Below are positions 20,363-31,089 of a stretch of 64,000 nt of DNA, piece after piece. Each line of letters starts with the position of its first letter. Positions within the stretch are counted from its first letter, which is position 1. Position numbers and translations under genes: made by a program. The DNA is from Gautieria morchelliformis. Taxonomy: Eukaryota > Basidiomycota > Agaricomycetes > Gomphales > Gomphaceae. Where the stretch lies: contig WHVA01000099.1 of NCBI GenBank assembly GCA_015179125.1, forward strand, positions 124,001-188,000, written 5' to 3'. The notes under the pieces are model-generated. The model did no database searches. It saw only the letters and a program-made list of their open reading frames with translations, and was not told the DNA's origin.

Positions 20363-20879
20363 GTACCCACCTAGTTCCTATGTATGAAAGTAGCTCGGAG
20401 GGAGGTTGTGGGCGTGCTGACCAATGCTGACCAATGCTTGGTCATCAGTTTGTCAGCGGAGCGTGCGAGCGGCGCAGCCACGAGCCCCTTATCAGCGGCT
20501 GGCGCCGGTCTGCCGGCTCAGGCGCTCAAAGCAGCGCTGCGCTGGCAGAACACTGCACAGCCACATCTGCGCACTCCACCACCACCCTCCTCTCCTCTCT
20601 GCCCACTAGATAGAATAAATTTGTGTGAGAGTGAAACAATAGATAGCCTATATAGTGTAGAACACAAAAGATCTCTTCCCAGGGAGATCTCTGCAGTGAA
20701 CTATTGGGGTTGACCTCTTCAGTGGGGCAGCTTTTTCTCTGCTAAGGAGCCAGGTAGTCATCCCAGGCTGCCTTAGAGGGAGCCACAATTGCATTGCAGT
20801 TCTCTTAGTGTTGACTTGCACTACTGGTGGCTGAAGAAGACATCTCCCCAGGACCAGGACCTTTTACTGGAATTATTCC

Positions 20880-21160
20880 AGTTGGATAGCTGAAGAAGAC
20901 TTGGATATTTTCATCAAAAAATTTCCCCATCCCTTCCTTGGTACATATATTTCTCTGTGGTCTGGTGTGAGCCATCTGACATTTTCTTTTTTTTTTAAAA
21001 TAGAAATTAATAAATTCCCCTGACTTTGCCTAACAAACAGACTCCCTGTCCCTTCCTTGGTATGTATGTATTTCTCTGTGGTCTGGTGTGAGCTGTCTGA
21101 CATTGATTTAATTAGAAATTAATAAATTCCCCTGACTTTGCCCAAGAACAATTAACAACA
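20880..21160 (+). repeat. direct duplication in the H4 leader
   Basis: Two copies about 110 bp apart carry TTTCTCTGTGGTCTGGTGTGAGC, paraphrased as the shared core CTCTGTGGTCTGGTGTGAGC, followed by AGAAATTAATAAATTCCCCT. They lie just upstream of the coding region and are related in style to the AT-rich repeats of H3, H5 and H7. Confidence 0.65.
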
Positions 21161-21219
21161 ACAGCATCTGCTTGCAAATGTAAGTTGAGGTGGGGTAGCT
21201 TGATTGTTCCTCTAAGCTT

Positions 21220-22312
21220 ATGCCTGCATTTCTCAGGGATCCTTCTACTCCAGAGAGAAATCGTCAGCAGGAGTGTGAAAGGGCGAGGGAGGAGCAGGAG
21301 GGTTGTATGACGTTGCCTACTGATCGGAGAGCGCGTGCCCTTGCTGTGGCTGCTGCCAGAGCTCGGAACCAGCCACCCCCTCCACCCCCTCCACCACCTC
21401 CTTTTGCCATCCCTCACCCTCCTCCTAGAAGCAATGCGGCTGATCCTTTTCAACAACCTGCTGCAGGGCCATTACGTCCTCCTGATCCCAGTCCTGGACA
21501 GCAGGTGGCAGCCCTTCGTGCTCAGTTAGCAGCAATCCCAGCAGCACAGCCCTTGAGAAGAAACAGGCAGGAGCCGATACAGCCACCTCCTAATATTCCT
21601 GTGGTTGGTTCTGCAGGAATTGCACAGTTGCGTGCTCAGGCTGCTGAGCCAGCACAGCCCTTGAGAAGATACAGGCAGGAGCCGATACAGCCACCTCCCA
21701 ATCTTCCTGTGGTTGGTTCTGCAGGAATTGCACAGTTGCGTGCTCAGGCTGCTGAGCAGTCTGCTATATTGCAGCAATTGGGAAGGGGTAGACAGGCAGC
21801 TAATCCTCCTGTAGTAGGTTCTGCAGGAGTGGCAGCATTGCGTGCTCAGGCCAATGCAATAAGACCAATGCCTCCGCTACTCCCTGCGCTTTTGCCGCCT
21901 CTTCAGTGACTCCCTGCACCTCCTCAGCCGCTCCCTGCACCTCCTCAGCCGCTCCCTGCACCTCCTCAGCCGCTCCCTGCACCTCCTCAGCCTCCCCAGC
22001 CACTCCCTGAACCTCCTCAGCCGCTCCCTGCACCTCCTCAGCTGCTCCCTGCACCTCCTCAGCCGCTCCCTGTACCTCAGCAGCGTCCTCAGCGACCTCC
22101 TCCTCCTATTCCACTTGGTCGCTCTAGAATAATTGAGGCAGATGTGCAGCGTCATGATTTGGGTCCCATGGTTATTCCCTGCCCTGACTGTGGAGCATTA
22201 CACTGGAGGGCAGAACGTCTGCAGAAATCCTCAAATGTGCGGCCCAGATTTGGTGATTGCTGTATGGAAGGAAAGGTGCAGCTGGAGACCTGCCAGAGCC
22301 AGCTCAGCCATT
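21220..22312 (+). pseudogene. Helitron RepHel N-terminal region (Pro/Gln-rich, zinc-finger-like)
   Basis: Starts MPAFLRDPSTPERNRQQECE. A proline-rich stretch (10 consecutive Pro near residue 60) is followed by two tandem copies of a 40-residue unit (PVVGSAGIAQLRAQAAE) and an in-frame TGA at 21907-21909 replacing a sense codon inside a PAPPQPL repeat array (about 21910-22080). Beyond it the same frame reads HDLGPMVIPCPDCGALHWRA and RFGDCCMEGKVQL, the Cys-rich motif that precedes the Rep domain in many Helitrons ('LGxMxxxCxxCGAxHW'). The frame is lost at about 22285, where a one-base change moves to the next segment. Repeat number in the Pro-rich part probably varies between copies. Confidence 0.8.
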
Positions 22313-23132
22313 GAAACAGCTCTTAGAAGGCCAGGACCCTGAGGCAAAAGGATTTCGCCAGAATATCAAGCAGTATAATGCTGCGTTTGCATTCACTTCT
22401 GTGGGGGCCGACTTTGACCAAGATTTGCTTCGGGAGGGTCGTGGTCCATATGTGCTCAAGCTACAGGGTGAACTGTATCATCTCCATGGCTCTCTCCTCC
22501 CTGACAATGAAGACGATCCAAAGTATGCCCAGCTTTACATATATGATCCTGCACTGGCTTTGGCAAAGAGAAAAAATCGTAATGAGCGTCTGTCTCCAAC
22601 TATCATGGGAGACTTGCAGGAAATGCTCTTGCTATGCAATCCTCATGTGCGCACATATAAACAAGCAGCTGAGAGGCTCAGAGCTCAAGAACAGAATGGT
22701 GACATCCAGGCAAGGCTCACATACAGGGCACACAGGGATCCTAGGAGATATAATGTCCCAACTGCAGATGAGATTGCAGTCGTTCTTCCTGGAGATGGCA
22801 TCTACCCTGAACCTAGGGATATTATTGTCCAGCTCAGAGGTGGACCTTTCAGAAGGGTATTGGATACCAATGCAAACTATGCCTCTCTGCACTATGTCTT
22901 GCTCTATCCCAAGGGAGAGTTGGGATGGGAACCAGGTATTCCTTATCATGAGCCACAGCGTGCTCGGCAGGCCAATCCCAATCCAAACAGACAGGGACAG
23001 GTCACCCAAATACAGTATCATGCATATCGTCTGTTCCAGAGAGAGAGAGAACCTACAACACTCCTGCATGGTGGCAAATTGTTCCAGCAGTACATTGTAG
23101 CTCCTGGGCTGCTGCAGAGCAAAGCAGACTGA
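22257..23132 (+). pseudogene. Helitron helicase-like N domain (pre-Rep)
   Basis: Continues the polyprotein after the first frameshift: PEPAQPLKQLLEG, IKQYNAAFAFTSVGADFDQD, LRGELYHLHGSLLP-like GELYHLHGSLLPDNED, and NYASLHYVLLYPKGELGWEP, all hallmarks of the Helitron-like N domain (family 'YNxxxAFTSxGxxxD', 'YxLLFPxGxxGW'). It ends ..QREREPTTLLHGGKLFQQYI at a TGA (23130-23132). A one-base shift there restores LRWIRANQHTLRAEQYNQM, which leads into the Rep domain. Without the two shifts it would be one protein with its neighbours. Confidence 0.85.
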
Positions 23133-23182
23133 GGTGGATCAGGGCCAATCAACACACTCTGCGTGCTGAGCAGTATAACCAG

Positions 23183-24139
23183 ATGGTAGATTCATATGGA
23201 GGCTTGGACAATGACATTGGAGATGCAAACAGCTTGGGCATAAAAGTCATTCTGCCTGCGACATTTCAAGGAAGTACACGGGACATGAATCAAAACTGCC
23301 AGAACTCCCTGGCCATTACAACAAAGAAGGGTCCCCCTGATTTATTTATTACCATGACTGCCAATCCAAAGTGGGATGAGATAGTGGCCGAGTTGCTCCC
23401 TGGACAAACTGCTCAGGACAGACCTGACCTGGTGTCGCGGGTGTTTCACCTCAAAAAGAAATACCTCATTGACTTGATCGTCAAGGACAAGATCTTTGGA
23501 GAAACTGTCGCTCGCATTCACACTATTGAATTCCAGAAGAGGGGGCTCCCACACATGCACCTGCTTATCTGGTTCGATAGGGAGTCCAAGGTCAAACATC
23601 CACATGAGGTGGATTCTATGATTTCAGCAGAGTTCCCTGATCCAGAGACACATCCTGTCCTCTACCAGTTGGTCTGTGAGCTGATGACACATGGTCCCTG
23701 TGGACAAATGAATCCAAACGCACCCTGCATGGAAAATGGCAAGTGCAAGAAAAACTTCCCAAAGCCATTCTGTGAGGAGACCATTGTGAATGTAGATGGA
23801 TATCCAAAATATCGTCGTCGCAATGATGGAAGGCTGCACAATGTCAGAGGTGACATGCTGGACAACAGATGGGTTGTGCCATACTCTCCTCTGCTCTTGC
23901 TCAAACTCCGGTGTCACATCAACCTTGAATTCACCTTCAGTGTGAGGTGCGTCAAGTATATCCACAAGTATCTATACAAGGGCCACGATCGGACCACGAT
24001 GGAGTTTGGTGTCGACCATGATGAGATAAAGAAGTACCTGGACGCTCGCTATGTCAGTGCTCATGAGGCCTGTTGGAGGTTGCTGGAGCGGGAAATCCAC
24101 ACCCAGGTGCCTGCAGTCATGGCACTCCCAGTCCATTAA
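23183..24139 (+). pseudogene. Helitron Rep (HUH endonuclease) domain
   Basis: 318 codons in this frame. The HUH motif is FQKRGLPHMHLLIWF (HMH at about residues 124-126), which binds the catalytic metal. The two-tyrosine motif is VKYIHKYLYKGHDR (about 257-270), with Tyr residues spaced as in two-Tyr Rep proteins that nick and join single strands in rolling-circle transposition. Also present are DLFITMTANPKWDEI and CMENGKCKKNFPKPF. It ends at TAA (24137-24139) where Leu would fit (LPVH-stop-KDQQSVVFNPDAD). The next ORF is in the same frame, so one T-to-A change separates Rep from helicase. The catalytic residues are intact. Confidence 0.9.
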
Positions 24140-24190
24140 AAAGACCAGCAATCAGTCGTTTTCAATCCTGATGCTGATCCGCTCACCATC

Positions 24191-26302
24191 ATGACCAGGG
24201 TCGAGGGGTCAAAGACAGCGCTCATGGCTTACTTTGAGGCCAATGCTGCCTACCCTCATGCACGCGATGTGCTCTATGTGGATTTTCCTGAGCATTTTAC
24301 CTGGAAAAAAGAGGAAAGGGTATGGACACCACGTCAAAGGGGATATAGCATTGGACGCCTTCACTTTGCAAGCCCAAAATCAGGAGAGAGATTTTATTTG
24401 CGCACTCTCCTCACGGTGGTCAAGGGCGCCAGATCCTTTGAGGAGCTTAGGACGGTGGATGGCATACAATGTGCTACTTACAAGGAGGCCTGTCTTGCCA
24501 GGGGACTTCTGGAGGATGATCAGGAGTGGAGGTTGTGTCTCCAGGAAGCCAGTGGCATGAAAACAGGCGCTCAGCTCAGACATCTCTTTGCCACCATCGT
24601 TGGTCATTGCATTCCCTCACAACCTGACAGACTATGGGATGCCTTCAAGGAGCACATATGTGATGATCTCAGACATTGGCTCCAAATCAGGCACAATATC
24701 CAGGAGCCACGGGATGATCAGGTCTACGATTTTGGCCTCTTTCTCTTGGATAAACTCCTTCAGCGTAATGGAATGTCCTTGAGCAGCTTTAAAGATATGC
24801 CTCGGGTGGTAGGCGAGTGGGAGGTCCTGATTGGAAACAGGTTCATAGCTGAGCAGAGGGACTATGACCCTGTTCAAGAGAGGCAGATGGCTGATGAGGA
24901 GGTTCCCAAGCTGAATGAGGGGCAAAGGTCTGCGCATGATCAGATATTATGGTTGGCACTGGACATAGATGCTCAGGGGAAACCTAACGGACAAATGTTT
25001 TTCGTCACTGGCTCAGGGGGCGCTGGGAAATCATTCACATGGAACACCCTAATCCACTCCTGTAGAGCGGAGAGTCTCATTGTGCTTGCTGTAGCCTCAT
25101 CTGCAATGGCTGCACTTATCCTCACTAATGGGACAACCTCTCACAGCATGCTTGGAATTCCAATTCCTGTCCATGAGCGCTCTCTCTCCTCCATCAAAAA
25201 GAACTCTGACCAGGCTGATATGCTGAGACTGGCCAGGCTCATCATTTGGGATGAGGCTGCAATGCAGCATCACCATGCCATAGAGGCCATTGACAGGACA
25301 CTGAGGGATTTCCTTGACCAGCCTGACAGACCCTTTGGTGGCATCACAGTCGCCTTTGGAGGTGACTTTCAGCAGACTCTCCCAATTGTCCCTAAAGGCT
25401 CCAAGGAGGATATCGTGGGAGCTACCCTTCAGAAGTCATATCTGTGGCCAAAGATCAAGGTCCTCCATCTGACAGAGAACATGCGGGTGAGAAATGACCC
25501 TGACAGAGCCAGGTTTGCAGAATGGCTGCAGAATGTGGGCCAGGGAAAGGATCCCCCACTAGATCATACATTCTCACTGCCTCCTCACATGGTTTGTGGC
25601 CCTGGAATTGAAGATCTGATCCAGGAAATATACCCTGGCATTGGCAGTCATGTCCCTGCCCAGGACAATTATTTTTTAGAGCGGGCCATCCTCTGTCCCA
25701 GAAATACTGAGGTCAATGAGATCAATTCCATGGTGTTGAGGCAGTTTCCAGGTGATGCTCAGGTCTTCCACTGTGCAGATTCTGTCAAGGAAACCCACTT
25801 TGCAGAGCAGTATCCTGTGGAGTATCTGAATTCCATAGAGATGGGCAGTCTTCCTCCTGCTCACTTGGAAGTCAAGCCTGGAGTGCCTCTGATGATGTTG
25901 CGCAATTTGGATAAGAAGCAAGGACTATGCAATGGGACAAGGTTGCGGTTGGTGAGGATGAGGAATAGAGTGTTGGAGGTCAGGATCATCTCAGGTCCAC
26001 GTGCAGGAAATACTGCTTTCATCCCCAGGATCACTATTTCACCATCAGAGGGAGAATTACCATTTGTGCTGCAGAGGAGACAGTTTCCAGTGCGTGTGGC
26101 ATTTGAAATGACCATCAACAAGTCCCAGGGACAGTCTTTGGGTACGGTTGGGCTGGACCTGAGATATCCAGTGTTTGGACATGGCCAGTTGTATGTTGGT
26201 GTTTCAAGGGGAACAAGCTGGAACAAAGTGAAGGTCTTGCTTGAGGAGGGTTTGAACACAACCAACATTGTATATAAAGATGTATTACTTAGAGCTCCTT
26301 GA
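24191..26302 (+). CDS. Helitron Pif1-type helicase domain
   Basis: 703 codons, SF1B helicase. Before the core it reads HFTWKKEERVWTPRQRG and IGRLHFASPKSGERFYLRTL, typical of the Rep-helicase linker. Walker A is GSGGAGKS (about residues 274-281), Walker B LIIWDEAAM (350-358), motif III GGDFQQTLPIV (390-400). Later motifs are LTENMRVR, LMMLRNLDKKQGLCNGTRL, EMTINKSQGQSLGTVGLDL and HGQLYVGVSRG. The role is unwinding donor DNA at the Rep nick. The frame is complete to its natural stop after DVLLRAP. The upstream in-frame TAA at 24137 means it could only be made separately from Rep, and the listed start has no special support. Confidence 0.92.
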   Translation: MTRVEGSKTALMAYFEANAAYPHARDVLYVDFPEHFTWKKEERVWTPRQRGYSIGRLHFASPKSGERFYLRTLLTVVKGARSFEELRTVDGIQCATYKEACLARGLLEDDQEWRLCLQEASGMKTGAQLRHLFATIVGHCIPSQPDRLWDAFKEHICDDLRHWLQIRHNIQEPRDDQVYDFGLFLLDKLLQRNGMSLSSFKDMPRVVGEWEVLIGNRFIAEQRDYDPVQERQMADEEVPKLNEGQRSAHDQILWLALDIDAQGKPNGQMFFVTGSGGAGKSFTWNTLIHSCRAESLIVLAVASSAMAALILTNGTTSHSMLGIPIPVHERSLSSIKKNSDQADMLRLARLIIWDEAAMQHHHAIEAIDRTLRDFLDQPDRPFGGITVAFGGDFQQTLPIVPKGSKEDIVGATLQKSYLWPKIKVLHLTENMRVRNDPDRARFAEWLQNVGQGKDPPLDHTFSLPPHMVCGPGIEDLIQEIYPGIGSHVPAQDNYFLERAILCPRNTEVNEINSMVLRQFPGDAQVFHCADSVKETHFAEQYPVEYLNSIEMGSLPPAHLEVKPGVPLMMLRNLDKKQGLCNGTRLRLVRMRNRVLEVRIISGPRAGNTAFIPRITISPSEGELPFVLQRRQFPVRVAFEMTINKSQGQSLGTVGLDLRYPVFGHGQLYVGVSRGTSWNKVKVLLEEGLNTTNIVYKDVLLRAP

Positions 26303-26401
26303 TTTCTGATATCTACTTGATGCAAATTGATTACTTTGATTTTCCTCAATGCACTTGACTTACTGATGCGTTTGACCTTACCGAGGCGTTTGACTTGCAC
26401 C

Positions 26402-26418
26402 CCCGCGCGAAGCGCGGG
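26402..26418 (+). other. Helitron 3' hairpin (H4)
   Basis: CCCGCGC - GAA - GCGCGGG, then TATCCACCTAG ending at 26429. Confidence 0.88.
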
Positions 26419-26929
26419 TATCCACCTAGTTACTAGGTATGAAAGCGGCTCGGTGGTTTGTGGGCGCACTGCTGACAAATAATATTACATAAAAGTTAGG
26501 TCAGCGGCGAGCGGTGCAGCCACGAGCACCAACGCTGCATAGCGGTCACGTGACTGGCAGACCGGCGTGAACCTGGAGCGCGAGCCCCTGGTGGTTCACG
26601 CCGATCTGCAGGCTCCAGCGCTCAACCCTGCACTGCGCTGGCAATGAACGCAGCGCAGCGGTCACATGACCCATTTGCGCGTGGTCCATGCACAATGCAC
26701 GCGCACGGTATAAAGGCAGAACGGTAAGGATGGAACGCCAGGAATCTGCCCACTGGCAATTCCTCTCTCTGCTGTCTGCTCTTCTCTGTCTGCTGTCTGC
26801 TCTCTATGGTGTCTCCTCCTTTAGCTGGCTGGCTGCCTATTGCTTTGGCAGGCTAGCTATCTTTTGCTTGGATTGGCTGGCTATCTATTGGCTTGGCTGG
26901 ATTTCTATTGGTAGGTAATATCTCTTTTT

Positions 26930-27660
26930 TAATGCATTGCCATGTATTTTATTTTATTTGTGTTTATAATTTCATTGGTTCCTTTTTTTTTCATTATATT
27001 GTATTTTCACATGTGCTTTATATTTTTCTGAATTTTTTCGAAAATAGATTTAAATAACATCCCCAGACTGTGGTGAAAAAATTGTAGTTTAATATCTATA
27101 TTTTTCAGGTTTTTTTCGAAAATAGACATCAATAAGTTTCCTCTAAAATTAATGACAATAGGTTCTGCTTTTAAATGTGGTTTGTTTTATTGTTTTATTG
27201 ACTGTAAGGCTGCTTACCTATACTGGTGGCTGGCTTACTATGGCTTTGGCTGGGCTCTGGGTTTCTCTGTCAGTCCCTGGGCTTCTCTGGCTTTGGCTGG
27301 GCATTAATAACAGCTTCTGCTTCAATGTACTGGACTTTTTTGACATTTTTTCGCAAATAGATATCAATAAATTATCCTGACTTTGTGAAAATTGACAACA
27401 GCTCCAGGTTAAATGTACAGTGCATTTTTTTGACATTTTTCGAAAAATAGATAACCCTAACTTGGCTAAAATTAATAACAGCTTCAGCTTACATGTACTG
27501 GACATTTTCTTGACATTCTTTTCGAAAAATAGATAATCCTGACTTTGCTAAAAATTAATGACAGCAGCTGCTTAAATATGGTTTCCTTGACTATTTTATT
27601 TATGTCTGTATATGTCACAAAATAGATATTGATACATGTCCCTGAGCTTGCTAAAAGTTA
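26930..27660 (+). repeat. AT-rich tandem repeats in H5
   Basis: Repeated TTTTTCGAAAATAGA / TTTTCGCAAATAGATATCAA words with intervening CTGACTTTG..AAAATTAATGACA, a diverged form of the H3/H7 array. Confidence 0.7.
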
Positions 27661-27699
27661 ATAAGTAGTAACAGCCTCTGCTTGCTTCACTTTGAGGCC

Positions 27700-28810
27700 C
27701 TTGGGGATATGCTACACATGCCATTGGGACATGCTATGCATGCTATACTTGAGGGGCATGCTACACACACTATGCATGGGGACACGCATGTTATGCATGC
27801 ATGTTATGCGTGGGGACACGCACGCTATGCTTGGGGACACGCATGCTATGTGTGGAGACACTCATGGTATGCATGGAGACACGAATGTTATGCGTGGGGA
27901 CACGCACGCTATGCTTGGGGACATGCACACTATGCTTGGGGACACGCACGCTATGCTTGGGGACATGCACGCTATGCATGGAGACATGCATGTTATGGGT
28001 GGGGACACGCATGCTATGCTTGGGGACATGCATGTTATGCGTGGAGACAGGCATGCTATGCATGGGGACACACATGCTATACTTGGGGACACCCATGTTA
28101 TGCGTGGAGACACGCATGTTATGCATGGGGACAAGCATGCTATGCATGGGGACACACATGCTATGCATGGGCGCACGCTATGCATGGGGATGTGCACACT
28201 ATATGTGGGGACACACTATGCTTGGGGGACACGGTACAAACAAGGGACACACTACAGGGGAAAACACTACAAACAAGGGACACACTACAGGGAAAACACT
28301 ACAAATAAGGGACATTCTACACATGCTATACTTGGGGGACACGCTACAAACAAAGGACATGCTATGCACACTATACTTGGGGGACATGTTATGCATTGGG
28401 GACACACTTTGCACACTATACTTGAGGGAGATGCTACACACACTACATGTAGGGACATACTACACATGTGGACACGCTATGCATGGGGGACACACATGCT
28501 ATAATTTAGGGACACGCTATGTTTGGGGACATGCTACAAACCAGGGACATGCTATGCATGTGAGACACGCCATGCACACTGTACTTGGGGACATGCTACA
28601 TGTGGAGACACACTATGCATGGAGGACATGCTACACACACTATACTTGGGGACATGTTATGTGTGGGGTCATGTTACAAACCAGGGACCCAATAAGCATG
28701 CTGTGGGGTCATGTTACAAACCAGGCACACAATAAGCATGCTATATTTGAGGGACACACTGTGCATGGAGGACATGCTATGCACACTATACTTGGGCACA
28801 TGCAGACATA
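27700..28810 (+). repeat. 21-bp minisatellite of H5
   Basis: From 27780 to 28190 the unit GCTATGCTTGGGGACACGCAT repeats about 19 times with scattered substitutions. After that the spacing loosens and units such as GGGACACACTACA and ATGCTACACACACTATACTT alternate. Because 21 is a multiple of 3 and the unit has no stop in several frames, long meaningless ORFs appear on both strands. Confidence 0.9.
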
Positions 28811-28955
28811 TGTAGAGACATTACCTATCGTGATGTGTTACTTATAGCTACTTTCAATGGCAATGAGATGTGTTTTACTTATCCCAAGTTTGATTTACCC
28901 AATGCATTTGACCTTGCTGATGCATTTCACCTTACCGAGGTGTTTGACCTACACC

Positions 28956-28972
28956 CCCATGCAAAGCATGGG
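28956..28972 (+). other. Helitron 3' hairpin (H5), compensatory variant
   Basis: CCCATGC - AAA - GCATGGG. Both stem sides differ from the other copies but still pair. Confidence 0.85.
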
Positions 28973-28983
28973 TATCCACCTAG

Positions 28984-29743
28984 AGGTAAGGGTTCAAGAA
29001 TTGAGTTAAGTTGGATATCAGAAATTGAGGTGGAAGGCAGAGGTCAGAGAGACAGAGGCCTTGCAAGTACTTGCTGTGGTAAGAACAGGAAACAGTGCAA
29101 AGGGAGTCATATAGTCAAGTCAATTATCTGATTGCAAAACCGAGGCACACATGACTGGGTTTTATACAAAGAGCTGAGACAACATGTCAGAAGGTAGAGG
29201 TAAGCAATTCCAGTGCAAGCAAAAGTAACTAGGATAAATGGAGTAAGTAACTAATACGGAACAAGAGGAACTACAAGGGGGTGCCGGGTAGAACTAAGAA
29301 CAATCAATAGGCAAAAGCACAAGGGGAATGTGGGTCTAATTGATAGTGGAACAAATGGATCTCCTGATGCTCCAGACTTGCTATGCTAAGGGTCAAGTAG
29401 GGAAGGCCGGTGAATAGAGTCAAAAGGGGAAGTATGTGAATAGTAAAGAACAAGGGGATCAAAAGGTCAAAGTGTGGATGTTGCAGAATAGAGCCAGAGG
29501 AGGCATGGAGGTACCAGAGTTGGTCAAGCAGCATGGTCATAACATTACCTACCTTGATGTGTTACTTAGAGCTACTTTCAATCAATAAGATGTGTTTTAC
29601 TTATCTGAAAGAAATTTTCTTATCGGAATGTGTTTGACTTATCCCAAGTTTGATTTATGCAAGGTGTTTGACCTTGCTGATGTGTTTGACCTTACCGAGG
29701 CGTTTGACTTGCACCCCCGCGCGAAGCGCGGGTATCCACCTAG
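28984..29743 (+). mobile_element. Helitron H6 remnant (copy of H2) plus unknown leader
   Basis: 29339-29743 matches 18525-18925 closely, including the helicase tail remnant (YLDVLLRAT-like at about 29555-29580) and the hairpin. 28984-29338 has no counterpart in the window; it contains a TATACAAAG word and no ORF. The 5' end is not recognisable. Confidence 0.7.
29716..29732 (+). other. Helitron 3' hairpin (H6)
   Basis: CCCGCGC - GAA - GCGCGGG, then TATCCACCTAG ending at 29743. Confidence 0.85.
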
Positions 29744-30544
29744 TCTAAGAGTTAAACGGGCTCAGTGGGTTGTGGGTGCTGCTGACCAATGCTTGGTCAT
29801 CAGTTTGTCAGCGGAGCACGTGAGCGGTGCAGCCGCGAGCTACAAATGCTGCACAGCAGTGTTCCAGGTCACGTGAGCGGTTCGCCACCATACGCGAGTG
29901 GTCCGTGCACGACCCTTCACTTGGTATAAAGAGAGCGATGCTGCAGAACCGCACTCCCCACTGGTGTCCTCCTGTGTTCTGACTGTGATGGGCTTACTAC
30001 TGCTTTTGCTGGGGTCTTGGTGTCTTTCTGTGTGTCTCTGGGTGTCTTTCTGTGTGTCTCTGTGTGTCTTTCTGTGTGTCTCTGTGTGTCTCTGGGCTTC
30101 TTTGGCTGTGAATTGACACCAGCTTCTGCTTCAATGTCCTGTATATTTTTTGATATTTTTTCGCAAATTGCTATCAATACACCTAACTTGCTAACCTTAA
30201 TAATAGCCAACTTAAATATCCTGTACATTTTTTTGATATTTTTTCGCAAATAGAAATCAATAAATCTAACTTCCTAACCTTAATAACAGCCAACTTAAAT
30301 ATCCTGTACATTTTTTTGATATTTTTTTGCAAATAGATATCAATAACTTATTCTGACTTTGCTAAAGTTAATAACAACTTCTGTTTTAATGTAGTGTGTT
30401 TTTTTATTATCTTTTTTCAAAAAATAAATATAGATATCAATGAATTATCCTGACTTTGCTAAAATTAATGACAACAGCTGCTTAAATGTGGTTTCTTTTC
30501 CTATTTTATATATGTCACAAAATAGATACTGATACATGTCCCTG

Positions 30545-31085
30545 ATATGTGTGACGACACGCTACCTGTGGGGACACGCTATTACCTGTGGGGACAGGTT
30601 ACGTATGGGGACACGCTACCTGTGGGGACACATTACATGTGAGGACACGTTACATGTGAGGACACACTACCTGTGGGGACATGTCACCTGTGAGGACACG
30701 CTCCCTGTGGGGACACACTACCTGTGAGGACACGTTACGTGTGGGACACATTACATGTGAGGACATGCTACCTGTGGGAACATGCCACCTGTGGGGACAT
30801 GCTACCTGTGAGGACACCTGTGGGGACACATTACCTGTGAGGACATGTTACGTGTGAGGACACGCTACCTGTGGGGACACGCTACCTGTGAGGACACATT
30901 ATGTGTGGGACATGTTATGTGTGGGGACATGCTACCTGTGAGGACACATAACTTGTGAGGACATGCTACCTGTGGGGACACGCTACCTCTGGGGACACGC
31001 TACCTGTGAGGACACGTTACGTGTGAGGACATGCTACCTGTTGGGACACGTTACGTGTGAGGACACATTATGTGTGAGGACATGC
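30545..31085 (+). repeat. 17-bp minisatellite (expanded array, H7)
   Basis: Roughly 31 units of GCTACCTGTGAGGACAC and variants (GTTACGTGTGAGGACAC, GCTACCTGTGGGGACAC, 16-bp GTTATGTGTGGGACAT), against about 8 in H3. Confidence 0.88.
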
Positions 31086-31089
31086 TATC

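Larger units (their letters stand above)
18926..20373 (+). mobile_element. Helitron H3, non-autonomous, complete
   Basis: Starts directly after the CTAG of H2 (TCTAAGAGTTAAACG) and ends at CTAG 20373. Layout: GC-rich leader with a TATA box (19142-19148), AT-rich tandem repeats (19350-19740), a short 17-bp minisatellite (about 19765-19905), a captured gene fragment (19917-20240), subterminal TTGACCTTACTGA motifs and the hairpin. H7 (29744-31536) has the same layout and sequence. Confidence 0.8.
20374..26429 (+). mobile_element. Helitron H4, the Rep/helicase-bearing (formerly autonomous) copy
   Basis: Begins at the CTAG of H3 and ends at CTAG 26429. The 5' leader shares words with the other copies (TTGTGGGCG, GCTGACCAATGCTTGGTCA, TTGTCAGCGGAGC). 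It contains the RepHel coding region 21220-26302, broken by two frameshifts and two in-frame stops, and the standard 3' hairpin. It could have supplied the proteins for the non-autonomous copies around it before it decayed. Confidence 0.85.
26430..28983 (+). mobile_element. Helitron H5, non-autonomous, minisatellite-rich
   Basis: Starts at the CTAG of H4 (TTACTAGGTATGAAAGCGGC, like the H4 start TTCCTATGTATGAAAGTAGC). Layout: GC-rich leader with TATAAAG (26708-26714), AT-rich repeats (about 26930-27660), a 21-bp minisatellite (27700-28200) grading into related longer units to about 28810, then the helicase tail remnant (28821-28855), subterminal motifs and a variant hairpin. No intact coding region. 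Confidence 0.8.

Noticed and set aside
27682..28847. Long ORFs of 208, 270 and 348 codons on the plus strand and others on the minus strand
   Set aside because: They arise from the 21-bp minisatellite (unit a multiple of 3, no stop in several frames). The products are monotonous repeats such as MLCVGTR, and all frames are open at once.
19765..31085. Direct repeats that could suggest a CRISPR array
   Set aside because: Units are contiguous 17- or 21-bp minisatellites without unique spacers, in a eukaryotic transposon.
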